Shown here piece by piece: positions 41,768-54,213 of a stretch of 64,000 nt of DNA. The position numbers and the translations under genes are program-made. Each line of letters starts with the position of its first letter. The first letter of the stretch is position 1. Below the pieces are notes generated by a model. That model was not told the origin of the DNA. It worked only from the letters and a program-made list of their open reading frames with translations, and searched no databases. Origin of the DNA: Favolaschia claudopus (lineage: Eukaryota > Basidiomycota > Agaricomycetes > Agaricales > Mycenaceae); contig JAWWNJ010000003.1 in assembly GCA_037176885.1 (NCBI GenBank), forward strand, positions 186,001-250,000. The letters run 5' to 3'.

Positions 41768-44700
41768 TCACTCGTTCAAGTTGACTTTTGGGAATCCAGC
41801 CAGTCCTGAAGGATCGTCGGTGCGTTCCGCAGCGCTTTTTTCGTCAGCCACATCATCGTGTTCGGGCCCGTAGCCGCTCCACCGTACCTTATACTGCTGG
41901 ATGCGGCGTCCGCGAATCTTGCGGAATCTTACGGCCAAAATCTTTTCAATTTCCACTTCGGGTTTTGCCTCAAAGTCGTCCCGATTCAATGCCTTCGTAG
42001 GACGTTCGCCGAACTCGCAGGAGATTGTCTGTATAGCTCCAGATGAGCAATGTTAAGGATTGGATGAATCCCATAAGAGATTGGAAGTCGTACTGATATG
42101 TAACGGGACTGAGTTTTCGGTTAATCTCAAACGGACCATCGTACCGCATTAACAATTTTTTACCGCGTCCTTTCTCCTCCCGTAACAGGTGTAGTGAATG
42201 TGGATTAAGAACAACTAAATCTCCTTCTTCAAATTCGTGATGAGTCCGGCCATTGTTGTATGCTCGTTGTTGAAAAAACCTGAGAGAGAAGTAATGCTTC
42301 TTTTGCTCGATTCAGAGAGGTTTCAAACTGATCAACCATCTCTTGGGCCTTATCATTAATTACCAATTTGTCCCCCCCATTCAAAGAAGTCGAGTTTCCG
42401 GGCCTGGGAATCGCTTCTGAAGAATCAAAGTTAATGAGCGAGGAACCGGTAATCGGGTTGTAGCCGCGCAGAAGGTAAGCTGGTGAAAATCCGGTGGCCG
42501 TGTGCGGTGTGGTGTTGTAGGAAAGTGCGAATCCGTCAATAAATTTAACCCAATCATTGCGTGAGGGTCCAATATACGCACGAAGCGCAATCTCCAGTAT
42601 TTGGTTCAAAATCTCTGTCTGTCCGTCTGCCTGTGGATGGTACGCCGTCGTCAATGATCTCTTCATCCCCCATCAGCCGACACATTTCAGCCAAAATTCA
42701 TTTCTCCAGCGCGTGTCGCGATCTGAAATGATTTGTATAGGTAACCCGAAATGACAGACAATGTTCTTGAGAAATAACTCAGCCGTCTCCGCTTCCGAGA
42801 TTCCGGTTTTGCATGGAATGATGATTGCATACTTTGTAAGCTTGCACACGCAAACCCATACATTATCGTATCCGTCTGACAATGGAAGCTCGGGAATAAA
42901 GTCCATCGTAACTACCTGGAATGGCTGAGTAGGAATTGGAATAGGTTGTAATAGACCAACCGGTCCATGTCGTCGCGGCTTGGATTCTGACAAATGTCGC
43001 AGGTTGAGGTGTACCTTTTTAGATCCCGCGACATCTTTCGCCAATAGTACGTTGAAGCGAGCCGATTGTAGCACTTGTGATATCCTGCGTGAGCTGATTC
43101 AGTCAGCGTGTCGTGAATATCCGACATTACCGAATTTCGGAACTTCTCCGGGACACATAATCGATTGCGTCCTTCCCAGTCCTCAAAATAAATCAGTCCT
43201 GACTCAGCGTAATGATACTGAGGGTACCTGGGATTATTCCAATCTGATTCTCCCTTCCATCCGTCCAGAACTCGGGAAAAATGTGGGTCATCACGATATG
43301 CAGCTGACCATGCATCAATTTCGTCTTTGGATATCCCAACCAGGACGGAAAATGTGCGGGAGCTTACAAAATTCGTGGTCAGTAGCTCGTCGTCATCAAG
43401 CGGAATCATGCCGAGGTCAACTGACTCAGTTCCGTTTGAATCCTCCTCCGAACGGATAAACTTGGATGCGACGGTTAACAGCTTTTCCTCAAAGTGCGAA
43501 CTCAACTCTTCATACATGTCTTTGAGAGGATCTCCGCATTTAATTCAATCGCTGTAACTGAGTCAGTAGCGGGCCCATCTTGAATTGGGACTCGCCGTCG
43601 AAGTCTTGAAATGGGGTCCACATTCGAGTGAACACGCCCAGCGCGGTGGATGATCTTGAGTCCAGGGTAGGCCGAAAAAACCGTTCCCCAAGTGAGAAGT
43701 CGTCGGTTGACATTCTGGAATGTTCGACTCCATGTTAGCGCTGCGTGGTCTGTGATAGCAGCCACAGTTTCACCTTCGAGAAAAGGTTGAAATTTGATTA
43801 GCGCTTCTTTGAGGGCGAGAGCCTCACGCTCGGTGGGAGAATAGTTGCGTTCAGGTGACTTGAGAACGCGGGACCAGTAACTAATGACTCGTTCAATGTG
43901 AACGGTCGTGTCTTCGAAGTTAGAGGCCCAAGGTCCAGGTGTAGGGATGTCGTCAACACCCTTGACTGCGGTAACGAGGATTGGAACAGGCTCACTGTTT
44001 TTATATGCACGCTCCAATCGCTCGTAAAGGCGCGTAGATCTCGAATGAAAATGGGTTGAACTTGTTGCAAAATACCTGCGAGTCCGTAATCACACGCATC
44101 GGAATAAACACGATAAGGCTTACCGGCCATCGCATATCCTCGAACCGGAGCGTTTGTCAGTACTTGCTTACAAAGGTTGAACGCCTCTGAATGTAATTCG
44201 GTCCAATTCCACTTTGAATCCTTCTTGAGTAATTGAAAGAAGGGATGCGCGATCCACGCGTAGAAGGGAACGTACGATGAGAAATAAACCATCATTCCCA
44301 AAAAATGTTGAAGTTCTTGGGTATTGCGCGGCTCATCAAGTTGAAGTATAGCGTCGACCTTCTCCTTATGAGTTGAAACACCAAGGCGCGACACCCTTTT
44401 GACCAAGTAAGAGTAAAGATTGATACCCAATATGGCACTTGGGAGGCGAGAGCGTAATATTCGCGTCTGCGATAGCCTTGAATACGTGGTCTAAATGTTG
44501 AACATGATCTTCGAAAGTTAACGAATAGACAACGATATCATCAATGTAAACCAAGGCGAATACCCACAGGAATGGTGCCAACACATTTTGCATAACGCGT
44601 TGAAATACGCTTGGCCCGTTGCGATAACCAAACGGCATTCGATGAAATTGCCATAGTCCGCGATGCGTGCGGAATGCCAATTTCTCTGCAGATCCCGGCG

Positions 44701-46223
44701 CCATTGTCAACTGAGTGAAGCCAGCGAGTGCATCGAGTGTTGTAAGCCATGAGATCCGGAGAGTGCTTGAAGGATCTCGTCTTGACGAGGCAGCCCGAAT
44801 TCGTCGGGAACGACCATTTCATTTAGCTTGCGCAAGTCAATTACCATTCGAGGCTTACCATTCCGGTAGACGATAAAGACAGGAGCTGCCCATGGGCTTT
44901 TAGACGGCTCAATTACACCGAGCTGAATCCAGGAGTCCATCTGTTTGTCGATCACTTCTCGATTAGCTGGCGACACGGGAAACGGAGGTAAGGAAACAGG
45001 TTCTGCACCTGGTTTCATGGGGAATTTCAACTTGAACCTCATAGTTTCCGAGACGACCGTCAAGACCAAAAGCCATCCTGTTGCGCAGTACTACTTCTTC
45101 GAGCTGTTTTCGTTGGTCGGTGTGATGTCAGAAGAGATATCACATTTCCTGCAGTAATTAGTCGCCAGGAACGAAGTCAGGAGAAGTACTTCCGAGTTTT
45201 GGGGCCACCTTCAAGGGGTTCTTCCGCTAGAGGGTCGTCAGGATCCGTCGCATTGCGCTGAGCTTTGGACGAGATATTAGTGACTGACTGCACAGATTGA
45301 GTACCAGAGTTAGGTCTCTTGTGCTTCCCAGGGCGACAGAAGGGGCAGGAGTCGTCTAAATTGAGTGGTGTATGCACCCAAACAACCAGAATCCTCGCGA
45401 GATGAGGTGGTGGAAGAAGAGGGTTTGACAGCGGTACGGAATTTGCTTCCGTTGATCGGTCCGAAGTCCGGGGATCAACGTTGATCCCCGCTGTCGAAGC
45501 TTTCATTGCCTCGGCTCTCTTCTGGTCTGCCACCATGTTCTCAGCAACAAGATCCTCATCAAGGATGCATGTGCATTTCTTCTGGTCTGCTGCTCCCTTG
45601 AATACTTGTCCATTCTGTCAAGCCAATTCTTCGGGTTCCTGGACTTGCCAACTGTTTGACCAGCCGCGATAATCACCGGTGTTTGCGAGAAATTCGCAAT
45701 GTTGCAGGATGGGTTTCTCCCTGGAAATCAAGGTATCTGCGGAGCCATACATATCGTCTCCGCATCCGTTGTTATTGATCTCTGTTTCCACAAACAGAGA
45801 ATCTTGACCCGGTGGAAAATAAGCTTGCACTTTAACAGCAACGCTGGTTTCCGGTGGAATAACAACGCGATCTGTCGACCAGACATCTGCCTTACCTTGC
45901 CGAATCCGAGTTTTACGCTTCAGCTTCTGGTTTCGGCGATGAACTTTACCCTTGGGTCCTTGAGTTTCGCTTCCGAGGTGAGTCTTGACTTTGAAAGCAT
46001 GCCCTCATCGTCAACCATCGAAGATGTCGAAGTCTCAACTCTGAGTGTTCTATCGGAGTCTCCAAAGCGTAGGTAGGCCTTTCCTTCATTCCTAACAATG
46101 GAAATCGAATATTGATCAGCAAAATCATTTCCCAGAATGAACGGAGTCGACATTCCTTCTACAACGTAAGCTTCTACAGTTATTTTCACCGGTCCATCCT
46201 CCGTATGGAAGAACAAATCCAGG
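41768..46223 (-). pseudogene. Ty3 Pol, right unit (many single-base indels)
   Basis: Contains the same protease, RT (YIDD), RNase H, integrase and chromodomain segments as 32200-36700, broken into short frames. By eye I count about 25 one-base insertions or deletions against the left copy, mostly in short homopolymers, and almost no substitutions. The RNase H frameshift shared with the left unit is also present near 44030. Confidence 0.85.
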
Positions 46224-49091
46224 CTAACAAATCCCGAGATAGAAGACTTTCCAGTTACTTGAATCAGATTTATCTGATGACCGGATTTTATCTTCGGTGG
46301 GTTTGTTAAATTTTGCAGAGTCTTCCGTGAGATTAATGTGATGTCTGACCCCCGAGTCTATAATGACAGGAATAGGATCGATATGCAAACCTCCAATTGT
46401 AGCGGTCGCTTGTGCTGCACTTGCACCAAGAAATGAAGAGCCAGACGGTCGTGCCATATGTTTCCGGAGTTCTATGAGCGGTTTGAGTTCAGAACTCGGT
46501 GAGCCAATCACTCGATAATTTACGGCCTTGATGTCTCGAGCTAACCGTCTTCTAGACCGTCGGTTTAGTGCAGGTTTTGAATGAAACGTTGAACAAGCCT
46601 CAGGTATTGAGTGTGAGTGCAATTCCGAGTCGTCCGATGCAGTTGCCGTTGCCGATTTCTCCAAGTTTCCGGATTTCTCCCCCCCCAGGGCTGAGTTACT
46701 CGTTTCCTCGTCAAGAGGTGAAGAGTATTCAGTAGTCTGGAGGGGATCTTCAAAACCCTGCTGAGAGAAGTCATCGGTATGTTCAACTGTCTCGGATTCG
46801 GATTCCACATCACTTTCCAATCCATAATACAGTTCATCGTATTCATCCTGTGCTTCACGATCGTCGCTGGTTGCGCTCGCAAGGTTAGCGCGGGCAGCTC
46901 GGTTGCCTTTGAACGAATGTTTACATTCGTTATCCCAATGTTTTCCGCTCCCACAATGCCTACAAGGTCGCGCGCCTTTGGATTCTGGAGTAGCTCGTTT
47001 AGAGACATTCTTATCGTCTTTCGGGAATTTTGGTGGCCCAAGGTTCGCAGACCATCCCACTAAATTCACTCGAGCAGAGCGTGGAGTAAACCGTTGATTA
47101 TCACGTTCACGCTCACGATCTCGGTAAGAATTTTCTCGTTCGTGCCTATCCAGTTGCATTAAAGCGTCTTCGTGGTAGCGAATAGCGGCTTGGAATTCAA
47201 CGACAGTGCGATACATCTGAGTCGTAAGGATGGTATTCCAAGTTGAAGGTGCGCCGTCCATGACTTCCAACATGATTTCTGAATCGTCCATAGTATAGAC
47301 CATGTTGATAAGGTCCACTTTGCGAATGAAATATTCACTCGGTGTCTCACGCAAGTGTCCTGCGTCACGGTAAGAGGCTCTATTAGCTCTTCCTTTCTGA
47401 CGATCTAACCACTTGCGATTCAGGAAATATGTTTGAAAGGCTTGACGCAATGTATCCCAATTCCGTTCAATTTCACCACGATACTCTAAAGGTAATGACC
47501 AGTACCATGTCTCGGCATTTCCTTCAAGCCTTTTAGGTACAATTCGGCCTAGTTGACGGAATACTGTCGGCGATTCTCGCGCAATGTCATTGATCTTGAG
47601 AATCCAACGCACAATCGTGTCGACATTTCCATCCCATTTAGGTACGTTTTCCTGTTTCAACTTGATCTCGAAGTGTGCCTCCTTGACGGCTGAAGTAGAA
47701 GAATTGGAAATCGGAACAGTTGAAGGGATAGCGGAGCGACGGTTAGGTCCTCTCAGCGGGTTCGGTTGACGACGCGGTGCGTTGTCGTTATCATTGTCAG
47801 AGTCGTCACCGTCGTCTCCGCCTCCTGGATTACCCGAGGGTACTCGATTCTGGCGGCCATTCGAAGCTCCTGATGTTGCCGCCGAGTGGCGAGGTAAACT
47901 ACGACCACCATTATTGGGATTGTCATTTCCATTGCCAGAATTACCACTGGGTGCGTTTCCGCCTCCGCGACGCCCTATTTGAGAAACTGATGAAAGAGGA
48001 TCAGGGGTGTACGTACTTCGCATGTGAGGCGGTACGTCGCGACCCATCGTACCTTGATAGGACATCCTTTGCATCTGTTCAGTTTCCTTAACATTGCCAG
48101 CTGTGTTTCGTGAAGGCAAAGGTTCGTCTTCAAAAATAGTTGGAGCAAGCATCTCAGACAGACGTCGGTTGCCTTTCGGTACGCCAGATTGAACTCCGTA
48201 GTTACCAAATCTAACGCTAGTGTCTCGAACAAGAGGATAAACCGTTGAATCTGAACTCAAGTCCGGTTGCGAACTCAGTCTGTCTATCATAGATTTTCCG
48301 CCAAATCTTGACGTCCGAGTACTAGTGTTCTGGATCTGGGTAGCCGCAGCAGTGACATCTGCGTCGAATGGTTGCGGTCTGTTGGCCAAGAAGTCATGAT
48401 ATGTAGAGAGCAGGGTAAGAAAATGTTCTACTTCGATTCGGAAGCATACACCCAAGATTTCGAAGTCATTTTCTCTGTAGATATCTTCAATATCATTCCC
48501 TTTCTCTCCCCATGAAGGCAAGCGTGGAATAGCTTTACCAGCCATTTGGAACGACTCTTCGGCAGCACTACGCAATTCATAAAGGGATTGCATAAGGACC
48601 TGATATTCATATAAGGAAACTCGATAGCAGTAATGCCCGTCTCGCGTTGCAAACCGTTCCAGCACTGTCAAAGTCTGATCAAGCTGTTCGAATGTTTTCA
48701 CAAATACAGTCTTGTAAAGGAGACGAGAGGGTTTCAAGGCATCAAGGAGGAAGGTCTTACCAATAACATTAGCTCCTTTAACGAGAGCTTCGATGCGTCT
48801 CGACATAATCTCCGCATTTTTCCCTATCCTTCGTGCTGGTTTAAGTGTAGGCATATCAACCATGGATATATGAACATCGTCAAGATCGATGCTATCGTCG
48901 TGAATAGGTCCATGTAGGTCGGTAAGATCTGGCAAGTCAAAATGCTCATGTTCCAAAAAGTCCGCGCCGGAGTTATCAGCGTTGGAGGTATCCGACCTTA
49001 GGGAGGTAAGAGGGGTGGATGTGCGAGGCGGACGAGCAGTCTCGCTTGGTGAAGGTTGCCGGGAACGAGGTTGTTCCGTAGTAGTAGACAT
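46224..49091 (-). CDS. Ty3 Gag and start of protease, right unit
   Basis: From ATG 49091 the protein is identical to the left copy through Gag, the CCHC knuckle and the protease active site IIDSG. Then an extra C in a C run (about 46350) shifts the frame and the product ends at 955 residues. The region 46360-49160 shows no difference from the left unit by eye. Confidence 0.85.
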   Translation of the reverse strand: MSTTTEQPRSRQPSPSETARPPRTSTPLTSLRSDTSNADNSGADFLEHEHFDLPDLTDLHGPIHDDSIDLDDVHISMVDMPTLKPARRIGKNAEIMSRRIEALVKGANVIGKTFLLDALKPSRLLYKTVFVKTFEQLDQTLTVLERFATRDGHYCYRVSLYEYQVLMQSLYELRSAAEESFQMAGKAIPRLPSWGEKGNDIEDIYRENDFEILGVCFRIEVEHFLTLLSTYHDFLANRPQPFDADVTAAATQIQNTSTRTSRFGGKSMIDRLSSQPDLSSDSTVYPLVRDTSVRFGNYGVQSGVPKGNRRLSEMLAPTIFEDEPLPSRNTAGNVKETEQMQRMSYQGTMGRDVPPHMRSTYTPDPLSSVSQIGRRGGGNAPSGNSGNGNDNPNNGGRSLPRHSAATSGASNGRQNRVPSGNPGGGDDGDDSDNDNDNAPRRQPNPLRGPNRRSAIPSTVPISNSSTSAVKEAHFEIKLKQENVPKWDGNVDTIVRWILKINDIARESPTVFRQLGRIVPKRLEGNAETWYWSLPLEYRGEIERNWDTLRQAFQTYFLNRKWLDRQKGRANRASYRDAGHLRETPSEYFIRKVDLINMVYTMDDSEIMLEVMDGAPSTWNTILTTQMYRTVVEFQAAIRYHEDALMQLDRHERENSYRDRERERDNQRFTPRSARVNLVGWSANLGPPKFPKDDKNVSKRATPESKGARPCRHCGSGKHWDNECKHSFKGNRAARANLASATSDDREAQDEYDELYYGLESDVESESETVEHTDDFSQQGFEDPLQTTEYSSPLDEETSNSALGGEKSGNLEKSATATASDDSELHSHSIPEACSTFHSKPALNRRSRRRLARDIKAVNYRVIGSPSSELKPLIELRKHMARPSGSSFLGASAAQATATIGGLHIDPIPVIIDSGVRHHINLTEDSAKFNKPTEDKIRSSDKSDSSNWKVFYLGIC

Positions 49092-49143
49092 TTAGACGGC
49101 GTTGAATTTAACTTGTTGAAAAGCCGTATAAAGCAAGGAAGCT

Positions 49144-49159
49144 CCCTGTGTGTCCACCA
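49144..49159 (-). promoter_or_regulatory. Ty3 primer-binding site, right unit
   Basis: Same sequence and spacing as at 39577-39592. Confidence 0.8.
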
Positions 49160-49160
49160 G

Positions 49161-49743
49161 TGTTGAAGATTAGCGTGATATTTGAGTGAGCGCGAGTAAT
49201 CAATACACGCGTTTGAGAAAGAAAATAAAATAGAGCTCAAACTTCCTATATATTCAGCAAATCCAACTCAGTTAACTCAAGCGGTTTTCAGCGAGAACTT
49301 ATCTCGCTGAGGCTAGTTGGAGTAAACACAACCTAGCACCGTCTGTACCTGTAATACCAGAAATGAGCGCGAAGCTTTCACTTAGGGTTCACACAATAGT
49401 TAGTTAGAACTACGTAGATTGATGGGATAGAAAAGATTGTCCTCCACAAGAGGGGAGGGCTCCTCATTTATACGTAGAGGCTACAGCTGAGGCTATGTTA
49501 ATTGATATCAATACACAGGACTGAAGGCTGTGAGTAGGCAGTACTTACAGAGCCTGAGCACCGCAACAATTGAGACGCGTTTGCAGTGAGTCACAGTCAC
49601 CTGACTGTGACCACTCGTGGTCTTGCTGTAGCAAGACTTGTCAAAAGTCGGCAGAGCTCGGCATCAAGTCTCACAGCTTAGACGGAAGAGTTTTCGTAGG
49701 TTCCACAAGCTATATTGGGTACATAATGGAAGTATCCATAACA
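49161..49743 (-). repeat. Ty3 LTR 3 (outer, 5')
   Basis: Bordered by the primer site at 49144-49159 inside and the CGAGT duplication at 49744-49748 outside. Confidence 0.93.
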
Positions 49744-51630
49744 CGAGTCAAAACTCCCATTCGAGTCACTTATCCAATGCCTCGAGACCAGCCGAGTCAT
49801 GCCGAGTCAAAACGAGTTCACAACGCGGTGTCGTGACCGTGTTTCTCTGATCCAGGCGCACCGGCATCAAAAGATCATAAATGCCGTGATTTCCGAGGTT
49901 TTCAACAATGAACCAAATCCCGGCTCATCAGCACAGCGAAGGTGTGAGGGTGCGTGTCACCGCATACATGGTGCCCACTCAATAACACATTCGCCAGCCG
50001 TGGCTGCCCAGCATGCGCTGAAGCATATTGACCAGAATAACCGCATACACACCTTTACACGAGTCCGTGTCTTGAGGTTGATGTGCGGTTACTTTTTTCA
50101 ATGTGTGTTCTGTCCTTGCGTTTGGATGCTGTTTTTCAGTCCCTTCCTTCCCGCATACACGTTGTTGTCGACATTGTCGAGCGCCGTCATCTCCTTTCCG
50201 TCAATTGCCTCGCACACTTGTGTTTTCGATTGCATACCCACCAAGGCACAATAAATTCCGATTTCATGTTTCGAGGTATGCATCACAAGTTCTACTATTT
50301 GTGACAATAACAAGCTCGATACTTACATCGGGCTTGTCACGTTTCCGGCCAAATGCCTTTCGAAAGTGCGTTGGGAGCTTTTGTACAACATGATCATGCA
50401 TTGACCTTAAAAAATTCGTTCTCTTGTGCATTCCGGCGCTAGAAAATGTGAATCATAACTGACTGAAATGGGAAATACGTCGAAGATAATTTCTTCCTTG
50501 GTTTTCTGAGCTCAGTAGCACCTTCATCGAGTCAGATCGAGTCTCGAGTCTCGACATCATCCGAGAAGTTGTCAGGTTTCAAACTGCTTCGAGTTCAGTC
50601 ACATTGTACATTTTGCAGACAAAAGCAAAGAGGTAATTAGTTCAAAGTAATTCCTCAGCTTGCTAGATGGTGCGGGACGTGTTCATGGCGCGAAAAATTG
50701 AATCCAAAAAGTTGAACGACCCAAGATCAGAGAGAAATGATCGGGCCGCGGCCCATCAGACACGGGTGCAGTCCCATGTCCAAATAAGGACATGGGCGTC
50801 CACAGCCATCGCACATGAGCCTCAAAAACCGGACAAAAACCGTAAAACAGCTGTAAACCGGAAATTCACTTTTTTAATCAAGCAGGAAATCGATGAGAAA
50901 ATGATGGAGGCGGTGGGGTTGTTTGACACAAGTCCTACTCGGTGTGACTAAAAGTAACCGGAATCGGAAATTGCGTGTTTTCAACGAGATTTTGTGGGTG
51001 ACTGCCGGGCAAATTGACCCTATTGGCAGTGTACAGTATGAACATATGCCATTGCATACGAAGCAGGCAAACGGTTGCATAGTCTCTTTGTCCTACTCGG
51101 TGTCCACAAAAGTGACCGGAAATGCCGATATTTCGACGCGATCATGTGCATTTCCCACGGTTTCCCCACCTGGCTGCATACCTTTTAATGTGAGTAGATC
51201 ATCTCCTAAGTTTCTTGGAGATCTGCTCTCTTTACATCACTCTAGAGCTAGTTGAATTCAGGATGTTCTTGTTTGGCAATGCCAAGTTGTCAAGGTTGTG
51301 CCAGAAATTGGTTGCTGTTGGCTCAAATAAGCATGGTTGACCATTTTCGCACAATGGTTTGGCTCTCTTGCAATAAGTAAGAAGAGCGTTTTAAATACTT
51401 GGAGCGGGTTACTCATGCATGGCCGGATGATTGGACATACTCAAGGGGGGTTTTAGTGGGTATACACCCCAAGAAAACTGGAATCGGTTAGAATTCCTGA
51501 TGGCTGGAGTCCCACACTGGTGTAAATTCGTGCGTAAGGCATTTCCTCCCGAACATCTTCCCCGGCATCTTCTGGTCCACAGCCAGTAACCAAAGCGGAC
51601 GACTCGGAATGCTTCTGCAGACTGATAATT
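49744..51630. other. No supported gene; GAGTC word cluster and a TACAGCTG-type element end
   Basis: CGAGTC/GAGTCA recurs at 49744-49822, about 50058 and 50525-50560. CCGTAAAACAGCTGTAAA at about 50838 is the mirrored end of the fragment at 28165. The inverted pair CCCATGTCC ... GGACATGGG lies at about 50773-50800. Short frames are not protein-like. Confidence 0.4.
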
Positions 51631-51955
51631 CAAGTCTTTCTCTGCCATTCTGCCTCTGTAACCCGAGACTCCTTCTTCCGGACCCCACAGTGAAAATCTC
51701 CTAACCAGGAAATCGGCAATGGCCAGGCGACATTGATGCTGCTGCACAGCCACCGGTCCGAGGGATCCGCAATCAAAAGCACGAAATTGCCGTGCAAAAC
51801 ACGGAAAACCCGTTTTTTCGAAGTTTTGCTCCAGATTACCTTCTTGCAATGCTATTTACACAATCCCAGGATGTCTCAATGAAAACTGACGTGACAGTAT
51901 CAATTACCAAATTGGGACTGCGACTTGTCACGAAGTTCGGTCCGCAACCATACAA
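51631..51955. repeat. Dispersed repeat, copy 2
   Basis: Matches 24861-25192 in the same orientation with a few small indels. The boundaries are where similarity fades, so the true unit may be longer. Confidence 0.75.
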
Positions 51956-52079
51956 GCCCCCTGTCATCCGTGCCTGCATGCATCACCTCAATGGGCGGAT
52001 TATTATTGGCGGAAAGAAGTCTGGGAAGGGAGTGAGGGTAAAATTGGCAGATGTGCGTAATATGTTCCCTCTCTGGCTA

Positions 52080-54160
52080 CAGTCGGATATCTCATAATGC
52101 ATGAGGTCAAAATGCATAAACCTCATTATGCATCGACTTTTGGTGTCCACCGACTTGGTAGGCTGGGATTTTATGCATTATCCTCATAATCCCTATTGCA
52201 TAGGGTGAAGAGTGCATCTATGCATTTTGAAATCGCAAAAATCGTACAATTTGGTGAATTTTACCCAGTGACCGTCCTATAGGCCTTAAAGGTGCGTCGG
52301 CGGAGCCTAAAGCCCTTTTAAAGGGCAAAGGCCTATAGCTATAGGGCTTTATAGGCCTATAAATATCACGTGTTAGCGGTTGGACCACGCCTCGAGTTGC
52401 AATTATTTTTGGAAGAAAAACCTTTGATAACACAGCAGAATCAACCTTCAGACGAAATGAACCGCTGTTCAGCACCTTAGCTAGTGCCACTCACCCCGCT
52501 CGCTGCTTCTGTTGACTGGAGCAAAGACATGTGACTTTATAGCCCTCTTTAAGGCCTTCAGACTTGTTCGACGAATGCTATAGGCCTCATTATAGCCCAC
52601 CTATAGGGATATAGCTTTTAAAGCCTTTGCCCTTCGGCCGGTCACTGATTTTACCGCTCTCAGGACCAATTTAGACATGTTCCGCACCCTGAATACACAG
52701 CTGTGTCATTTTTACCCCAAAATTTAGCCAAGTTCCTTGATGGGGAAGCTTGCTTCGGTATAGGGCTCCGAGATGCTTACAAATCTCCGTCCAGGTGGTT
52801 TGTAAGCACTGTCCTGGAGTCCTGGCCTGAGGCCTCGGACTTCGGGGAGCCGTCACTGTCACTGTCATGTGACTTCGGACTGCGCGCCGAATGTTTCCGA
52901 GTGCCACTCATCTAAGTACAAGCTTTTGTATTTTCACCTCCGAAAAAGTGAAACAAACCCTAATGATAGCTGATGCCATCATCAAATTCCCTAGGGTTAA
53001 GGTCACGTGCGTCCCGGACTTTGGCGCCCCAACGTTCGGCGGATCACCCAGGTAGGTCAGAGCAGACTCGGCTACAACTTTTTCTGGGTTTCTGCATCAC
53101 TACTGAACACATCTAGACACATCTGGCCTTAATCCATCCAAAATTAGAGCCAAAAGCATGATTTTATTTTTTCCAGACGCGAAAAAAAGTGAAACACCGT
53201 GGGAAAAAGTGAGTTCTCGACGCCAAACACATTCTTTTGGTCGGTTTCCTTCCTTAGAAAATCAGAAATAAATCACAAAAAATTATGTTCGGCCGAAAAA
53301 GCAGTGTTGGAGAAGTGATGCTTGGCACTGTAGAGACGTTTTACACTGTTTTTAAGTTGAATGGTGATGACGGCATAATGTAGTTTCGAGTTCAACTTTT
53401 GATGCCGTTCCCCGCCAAAAAAAGGAACCGTGATGTGATGCTTGGCACTGTATACTCAATGGTTGCTTGCTCACTAACTTGAAGAAAGAATTCAGTAAGC
53501 ATCAAGTTTTGTAACAAGTCTCCTCAAGTTACAAGCACTTTGTCACCAGTACCGGGGCTCAGGGAATGCTTTGAGCAACTTCAAAAAAATCACCAGACTT
53601 TGTGCTACTGCCAGTGTCTTCGATATACTTACCACTATCCAGTGAGTATAAGCTTCAGCTGTCAAAATCAATAATCCAGAAAAAACAGGGCCGCTGAGTC
53701 ACTCCAACCAGATTCATCAGGAGCAGAAGAGTTTTGAAGGTGAATATGAGGGCGATTACTGAGGCGGTTCTCAGGTTCATTAACTGAATAAGTTGGTTAC
53801 GCAAATCGGGCGAAAACTGCTCGAGCCAGTAATGTTGCCCGAATGAATTTAGCAAGATTAGCTACATGAACTGGACGTATTCAACTCAGGATATTGAATT
53901 CCCATTCGCACTGAAGCAAGCTTACCCTCCTATGTGGACCATTGTCTACATACATCATATTCTGCTGGTTATTACAGTTAATGTTGACAGGCTCCCGGCA
54001 ACTTCCACGTGATTCGGTGTTCGCCGGACTACCATATATAGTATTTTCGTGACAATATCACGCATGTCACCTAGTGTGACATTATGCAGAAATGCATATT
54101 GCTCATAATGCATAGGGTTTGGGGGTCCACGGGCCTTATGCATTATGAGCTATCCGACTG
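52080..54160. mobile_element. 2.1-kb Tc1/mariner-type element (TA flanks) with CATAATGCAT ends
   Basis: CAGTCGGATATCTCATAATGCAT at the left is mirrored by ATGCATTATGAGCTATCCGACTG at the right. TA flanks lie at 52078-52079 and 54161-54162. ATGCATAATG-type words recur behind both ends. No transposase. GTGATGCTTGGCACTGTA occurs twice (about 53316 and 53433). It hosts a nested hAT-like element. Confidence 0.82.
52266..52647. mobile_element. 382-bp hAT-like MITE rich in CTATAGG words
   Basis: Ends CAGTGACCG and CGGTCACTG, with the 8-bp duplication ATTTTACC at 52258-52265 and 52648-52655. The word CTATAGG or its reverse complement CCTATAG recurs many times inside, concentrated toward both ends. 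Confidence 0.85.
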
Positions 54161-54213
54161 TATATGCTCATGTGAAATAGATTTTTGGCATATACCGTGG
54201 TGTCAGCTATCTC

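Larger units (their letters stand above)
30025..49743 (-). mobile_element. Tandem Ty3/gypsy chromovirus: LTR-internal-LTR-internal-LTR
   Basis: Three 583-bp LTRs (30025-30607, 39594-40176, 49161-49743) enclose two internal regions of about 9.0 kb. The target duplication CGAGT is found only outside (30020-30024 and 49744-49748); the middle LTR is bordered by internal sequence on both sides. This means one integration plus a later homologous duplication, or an assembly duplication. LTRs differ by a single substitution by eye (30540 region). On the minus strand each unit is Gag-PR-RT-RNaseH, IN-chromodomain, then a third ORF. Confidence 0.93.
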
